Position numbers and translations under genes: made by a program. The notes under the pieces were generated by a model. It had not been told where the DNA came from. It saw only the letters and a program-made list of their open reading frames with translations, and searched no databases. Shown here piece by piece: positions 60,121 through 64,000 of a stretch of DNA of 64,000 nucleotides. Numbering within the stretch: position 1 is the first letter of the stretch; each line of letters opens with the position of its first letter. Origin of the DNA: Eutrophocola sp049446715 (GTDB taxonomy: Bacteria > Pseudomonadota > Gammaproteobacteria > Pseudomonadales > Pseudohongiellaceae); contig JBMTQX010000002.1 of NCBI GenBank assembly GCA_049446715.1, positions 62,001-126,000 of the forward strand. The letters run 5' to 3'.

Positions 60121-60567
60121 ATGAATGATGATAAACAGGCACTCGGTTTCGGTAATCTCCTGGTCATTATTGCCAGCGGCATATTCTTCGGGCTCGGTCT
60201 GAGCGTATCGGAAATGGTGAACCCGGCCCGCGTACTGGGCTTTCTCAATGTGCTGGGGCCATGGGATCCCACGCTGGCCTTTGTCATGATGGGGGCACTG
60301 TCTGTGGCCGTGCCGGGTTTCCAGTATGCGCGCATCATGAACAAGCCGTTGCTGGCGCTCACCTTCAACCTGCCCACCAGGAAAGATCTCGACAAAAAGC
60401 TCATTACAGGCGCCGTTATTTTTGGCATGGGCTGGGGCCTGGCCGGCATCTGCCCGGGGCCGTCACTAGTCGCCCTCAATACGCTGGATGCGCGCATCCT
60501 GCTGTTCGTGGTCGCCATGCTGGGTGGCATCTTTCTGCACGACCAGGTGCTCAACCGCCAGCACTGA
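60121..60567 (+). CDS. YeeE/YedE half-transporter, second subunit (DUF6691-like)
   Basis: A 148-residue membrane protein complementing the preceding one. It has GIFFGLGLSVSEMVNPARVLGFL, ALSVAVPGFQYA and GMGWGLAGICPGPSLVAL, the second Cys-containing half of the fold (the usual GGGCTxGHG equivalent). AGGAG precedes the ATG. The two halves probably form the pore and move sulfide-related species or thiosulfate. PmpA/PmpB-type pairs have this layout. Confidence 0.85.
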   Translation: MNDDKQALGFGNLLVIIASGIFFGLGLSVSEMVNPARVLGFLNVLGPWDPTLAFVMMGALSVAVPGFQYARIMNKPLLALTFNLPTRKDLDKKLITGAVIFGMGWGLAGICPGPSLVALNTLDARILLFVVAMLGGIFLHDQVLNRQH

Positions 60568-60752
60568 TCTTCCCATTGACCGGACACCTGACCGAATATC
60601 GGTTTGCAGTGCTGTTGCGCATTGATCGTTTGGTCTTTCCTGCCCTTGAAATTTGCCCCTGGTGTTCTTAAATATGAATTGCACACTAAAAGTGCATTAA
60701 TTTCCTAACCTGTTGTCTATCGGTTACCAAACCAGAACTTGGGAGCAATAGC

Positions 60753-62129
60753 ATGACAATTGCAGCTCGTTATTTTCCTCGCGTACTGTTGGCCGGCTTC
60801 ATAATTTTTGGCGCAATAGCTGGCAATAGTGCTCAGGAAACCCTACCCACGGCGCGCCCGGGCATTGCCCCGGTGCTTGAGAAAGTCACTCCGGCAGTGG
60901 TCAATATCGCGGTCACGGGACACACCGCACCACAGCAAAATCCCTTATTGAACGATCCTTCCCTGCGGCGTTTCTTCGATATACCGGACCAGCCGTCACG
61001 ACCGACCCAGGGTGCCGGCTCCGGGGTCATCATCGATGCCGAGCAGGGCTATGTACTGACCAACCATCATGTGGTCAATAACGCCGACGCCATCGAAGTC
61101 ACCCTGTCTGATAAGCGTACCTATCCGGCGACCTTGATCGGCAGCGATGCCGGTACCGATATCGCACTGCTGCAGATAGAGGCTGAAAACCTCAGTGAAG
61201 TGCCGCTGTCTGACTCCGAAACCCTACGAGTCGGAGACTATGTTGCGGCCATCGGTAACCCGTTCGGTATCGGCCAGACCGTCACGACCGGCATTGTCAG
61301 TGCGCTGAGTCGCCAGACCGGTATCAATGCCGACGGCTATGAAGACTTTATCCAGACTGATGCATCCATCAACCCCGGGAATTCCGGTGGCGCGCTGATC
61401 GACTTCCAGGGCCACCTGGTGGGCATCAACTCCGCGATCATTGCGCCTTCCGGCGGGAACGTGGGTATCGGTTTTGCCGTGCCGATAAATATGGCCATGG
61501 CGGTTGTTGATCAGCTGCTGGAGTTTGGTGAAATACGCCGCGGCATGCTCGGTGTGCGTATCACCGACCTGACCCCGGATGTCGTGGAAGCACTGAACCT
61601 GAAAGTCCGCACCGGCGCCGTGGTTTCCAGTGTGGAGCCCGGTTCCCCGGCGGAAGCCGCAGGCATTCAGGCCGGCGACATTATCGTGGCGGTCGGTGAC
61701 GAGATCATTGAAGGCGCTTCTGACCTGCGCAACACCATCGGTTTGACCCGTGCCGGCAGTGAAGTGGCGATCGGCCTGATCCGAGACAACACACGCGTTG
61801 ATTACGATGTCCGTATCGGCAATGCCTCGGACGTGGCTGACAGTGGCATGAAAGCCAGGTCTTCGTCTGTACTGGAAGGCGCCGAGCTCAGTGAAATTCC
61901 GGCCAACCATGAAGCCTTCGGTAAAGTCAGTGGTGTTCTGGTGACCAACGTGGTCCAGGGCAGCCGCGCTTTCCGCAGTGGCCTGGAAATAGGCGACATC
62001 ATCACCGCCGTCAATCGCGCGCCGGTCACATCCCGCAGCGAACTGGCGGCAGCGCTTGATGCCAACGCCGGGACTGTGGCCATGAATGTCTTGCGCGGTA
62101 ATCAGCAGTTGTTCCTGATCATGCGCTAA
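60753..62129 (+). CDS. DegQ-type periplasmic serine protease (HtrA family)
   Basis: A 458-residue quality-control protease. A signal peptide (to AQETL) precedes the trypsin-like domain, with the catalytic His in LTNHHVVN, the Asp in GTDIALLQ and the Ser in NPGNSGGAL. Two PDZ domains follow (GMLGVRITDLTPDVVEAL onward, then VLVTNVVQGSRAFRSGL). The short linker resembles DegQ or DegS rather than DegP. It has its own terminator. Confidence 0.94.
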   Translation: MTIAARYFPRVLLAGFIIFGAIAGNSAQETLPTARPGIAPVLEKVTPAVVNIAVTGHTAPQQNPLLNDPSLRRFFDIPDQPSRPTQGAGSGVIIDAEQGYVLTNHHVVNNADAIEVTLSDKRTYPATLIGSDAGTDIALLQIEAENLSEVPLSDSETLRVGDYVAAIGNPFGIGQTVTTGIVSALSRQTGINADGYEDFIQTDASINPGNSGGALIDFQGHLVGINSAIIAPSGGNVGIGFAVPINMAMAVVDQLLEFGEIRRGMLGVRITDLTPDVVEALNLKVRTGAVVSSVEPGSPAEAAGIQAGDIIVAVGDEIIEGASDLRNTIGLTRAGSEVAIGLIRDNTRVDYDVRIGNASDVADSGMKARSSSVLEGAELSEIPANHEAFGKVSGVLVTNVVQGSRAFRSGLEIGDIITAVNRAPVTSRSELAAALDANAGTVAMNVLRGNQQLFLIMR

Positions 62130-62136
62130 AAAGCAT

Positions 62137-62174
62137 TTCCGGCATGGCCTGCATGGACCATGCCGGAATATTTT
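62137..62174 (+). terminator. Terminator of the DegQ-like gene
   Basis: A perfect 11-bp stem TTCCGGCATGG / CCATGCCGGAA around a 10-base loop, then TATTTT. Confidence 0.85.
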
Positions 62175-62204
62175 CACCTGTGAAACTTAAGGAGGTTACT
62201 CGAA

Positions 62205-62804
62205 ATGAAGTGGTTCACCCATTCCCTGTCAACCCTCAAGGGTTTGGCAATATTCATGCTGTTATCCATCTTCACTGCTGCCACGGTTCAGGCTGCCGCC
62301 AGCCTGACCCTTACAGGCAAGTCGACGGACGTCAAGTACGAGTCCGACAAGGACATCCGTATTTCCCTGATCGACTGGTCTGTGCCTGTGCAGCAGGCCG
62401 CCGTGGAAAATGCCTGGCGCCAGTACCAGGATGACGGTGACCTGGAGACTTTCCTGGCCAGCGTTGAAGACCAGGATACCCGTGGTTATGTCTTCTCTGC
62501 AGCCGCCACCGGCTATCGCATCAAGTATGCCTGGCAGGAAGAGGCCGACAACGGCAGGCACATGCGTTTCCTGGTCACGCCGGGCCTGAAAACCCGCAAT
62601 CCCTACCTGTGGAATACGCCCAACAACACCTCGCCGGCGTTTACTTTTGTGGAAGTGCGTCTCCACAACGAAACCGGTGAGGCCAAGACCTCGCTCGATG
62701 GTGCCATCGTCCTCAATGAGCAGGGCAAGCTGACCCTGGACCGCTTCGAGACCATGAAACTGTTCGCTACCATGGAAGACAGTACACCGTACTACCTGGA
62801 ATAG
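62205..62804 (+). CDS. Unknown exported protein
   Basis: A 199-residue protein with a very strong Shine-Dalgarno (TAAGGAGGT) and a signal peptide (MKWFTHSLSTLKG to VQAA). The mature part has SLTLTGKSTDVKYESDKD, LIDWSVPVQQAAVENAWRQY and FSAAATGYRIKYAWQEEA. The acidic, beta-rich layout and length suggest a small periplasmic or outer-membrane-associated protein. No family is recognised. It is a single-gene unit bracketed by terminators, and the strong ribosome site suggests high expression. Confidence 0.65.
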   Translation: MKWFTHSLSTLKGLAIFMLLSIFTAATVQAAASLTLTGKSTDVKYESDKDIRISLIDWSVPVQQAAVENAWRQYQDDGDLETFLASVEDQDTRGYVFSAAATGYRIKYAWQEEADNGRHMRFLVTPGLKTRNPYLWNTPNNTSPAFTFVEVRLHNETGEAKTSLDGAIVLNEQGKLTLDRFETMKLFATMEDSTPYYLE

Positions 62805-62858
62805 TTCGCATCCTCTGCTCGTGGCCTGAATCACAGGGCACGGTGCGATTCCACAAAC

Positions 62859-62894
62859 AAATGCCGGCATGCTTTAATGGCTGCCGGCATTTTT
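62859..62894 (+). terminator. Terminator between the exported unknown and the AEC gene
   Basis: The 11-bp stem AAATGCCGGCA / TGCCGGCATTT with a 12-base loop is followed by T residues. It overlaps an ATG at 62877, showing that the AEC gene starts downstream at 62913. Confidence 0.85.
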
Positions 62895-62912
62895 ATTGCC
62901 GGTGGAACGTGC

Positions 62913-63848
62913 ATGCATATCATTGAAACCCTTTTTCCGATTGTCGCCATCGCCTTCCTGGCCTGGCTGGCGGCACACAAACAGTTCCTGGCTGACAGCG
63001 AAGTGCGCGTGCTGGACCGGATAACCTTCACCTGCCTGGTGCCCAGCATGCTGTTTTATGGCACGGCCACGGCCAACCTGCCCGTGGTCATGGACTGGTC
63101 ACTGCTGTGGGGATACTACCTGGCCATCTTCGCGGTTTACCTGGCCGGTATGGTGATTGCCCGTCTGCGTTATGGACCCGGGCAGGTGCGCATGGCGGTT
63201 ATCGGCATGGGCTGCGCGTATCCCAATGTCACGGTGCTGGGTATACCCATCTGTCTGGAACTGCTTGGTGAGGCCGCCTTTGCGCCGATGTTCATGCTGA
63301 TCGCCTTCAATAACCTGCTGATTTTTTCGTTTGGCACGTTCGTGGCGGAAATGCAGCGTGTGGAAGGCAGTACAATGCGCTCACATCTGTTCAATGTCGG
63401 CAAGGAACTGCTGAAAAATCCCATCAGCGGCAGTCTCATTATGGGTGCTGTCGTGAACCTGGCCGGTGTGCCGGTTTACACGCCAGTGCTTGATGCCCTG
63501 GAGCTGCTGAGCCGGGCCGCCATTCCGGCAGCGCTGATTGCGCTGGGCGCCGGCCTTAACCGCTACCGTATTCGTGGCGAGATACCCATGGCGCTGGTGC
63601 TGACAGGCATGAAACTGATGGTGCTGCCCGGGGTGGTGTGGCTGCTGACCTTCCAGGTGTTCAGTCTCGACACATTATGGGCACAGACCGCGGTGCTGCT
63701 GTCATGCATGCCAGTGGGTATTTCCGTCTATGTGTTTTCCATTCGCTACCGGTGCGCTGAAGACCTGGTCGCCACGGCGATTGTCCTCTCCTGCATGCTT
63801 AGTGTGGTCAGCATCAGTTTTTATGCCTGGATGATGGGCGTGAGCTGA
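62913..63848 (+). CDS. AEC family transporter
   Basis: A 311-residue auxin-efflux-carrier family permease with ten predicted helices (HIIETLFPIVAIAFLAWLAA, LLWGYYLAIFAVYLAGMVI, IGMGCAYPNVTVLGIPICL). The central and final parts show the paired NPxxxG-like sites, and AALIALGAGLNRYRI is typical. The start at 62913 is chosen because 62877 lies in a terminator; GTGGAA precedes it. The family exports or imports organic acids; the substrate is unknown. Confidence 0.87.
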   Translation: MHIIETLFPIVAIAFLAWLAAHKQFLADSEVRVLDRITFTCLVPSMLFYGTATANLPVVMDWSLLWGYYLAIFAVYLAGMVIARLRYGPGQVRMAVIGMGCAYPNVTVLGIPICLELLGEAAFAPMFMLIAFNNLLIFSFGTFVAEMQRVEGSTMRSHLFNVGKELLKNPISGSLIMGAVVNLAGVPVYTPVLDALELLSRAAIPAALIALGAGLNRYRIRGEIPMALVLTGMKLMVLPGVVWLLTFQVFSLDTLWAQTAVLLSCMPVGISVYVFSIRYRCAEDLVATAIVLSCMLSVVSISFYAWMMGVS

Positions 63849-63874
63849 GTGTGTACTTGCGTGTATCGGGGATT

Positions 63875-64000
63875 TTATTCAGGCAGGCAGTCGCCGCTGA
63901 GCATGCCGGTCATTGACAGCACAATGAAGTAAAACCCGAGCTGGTTGTTGACGACACAGGTCCCGGTGATCACCGGGTTTTCGAAGGTGTTTTCATCCGA
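63875..64000 (-). CDS. C-terminal end of an unknown protein (partial)
   Basis: The - strand is open from the window end to TAA at 63875. It codes for 41 residues containing NPVITGTCVVNNQLGFYFIV, a single Cys and LSGDCLPE. The rest lies outside the window, so the family cannot be told. It converges on the AEC gene across 26 bases. Confidence 0.5.
   Translation of the reverse strand, partial: SDENTFENPVITGTCVVNNQLGFYFIVLSMTGMLSGDCLPE

Noticed and set aside
1..64000. Prophage, transposon, defence island or biosynthetic gene cluster
   Set aside because: No integrase, transposase, capsid, restriction, toxin or synthase gene was recognised; only a REPIN-like repeat and gene fragments hint at rearrangement.

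Overview
The window is chromosomal DNA of a free-living, probably marine or aquatic, gammaproteobacterium. The housekeeping block proA-nadD-rsfS-rlmH-mrdA-rodA-rlpA-dacA-ybeD-lipB-lipA followed by a convergent holA, with lptE and leuS further on, is the order I recall from Pseudomonas and relatives. The rest is moderately GC-rich and dominated by exported proteins, c-type cytochromes, a TonB-dependent receptor and secreted peptidases. I see no rRNA, tRNA, CRISPR array, prophage or intact insertion sequence.

Left part (1-16.9 kb): the end of a DUF885 metallopeptidase; a three-gene operon of secreted proteins (1.6-3.7 kb); NAD(P)HX epimerase with a SIMPL-domain protein; a triheme cytochrome c lipoprotein; a D-2-hydroxyacid dehydrogenase; a dienelactone hydrolase; two tandem DUF3237 genes coupled to an exported S24-like protein; a uracil-DNA glycosylase gene cut by one stop codon; a sigma-factor operon of four overlapping genes; a decayed L,D-transpeptidase fused to the end of a DUF924 gene; a large CBM9/DUF5916 outer-membrane protein; and a TPR protein.

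Core part (16.9-31.5 kb): serA-serC, a GIY-YIG protein, then the cell-shape, lipoate and NAD block. mltB, which I recall between rodA and rlpA in Pseudomonas, is missing here.

Accessory part (31.5-51.2 kb): about 20 kb lies between holA and lptE, which I recall as adjacent in many relatives. It holds a second DUF6152/beta-propeller/cytochrome cluster, a gamma-glutamyltransferase, a REPIN-like element, an eight-copy heptamer repeat, trmO, a paralogue of the 2.9-kb secreted protein, a TonB receptor with a beta-propeller phytase (a likely phytate-scavenging pair), and several membrane or unknown proteins. Gene fragments (hybrid kinase, M20 peptidase, receiver domain) lie inside it and at its right edge.

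Right part (51.2-64 kb): lptE, a GNAT gene with a stop codon, leuS, a 0.7-kb nearly gene-free gap, an SDR, a 45-residue membrane protein, secreted oligoendopeptidase F, a cupin-like exported protein, a peroxiredoxin beside a split YeeE/YedE transporter, a DegQ-like protease, an exported unknown protein, an AEC transporter and the end of a gene running off the window.

Two themes deserve attention. First, a recurring set of exported proteins (DUF6152, the GHSVGHWEGDTL family, a heme-bearing propeller, small cytochromes) occurs at three places and may be an undescribed periplasmic redox or degradation system. Second, six genes are broken by single stops, a frameshift or fusion, and one of them is a chimera of two unrelated genes. 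All names rest on motif recognition by eye; no database search was run.
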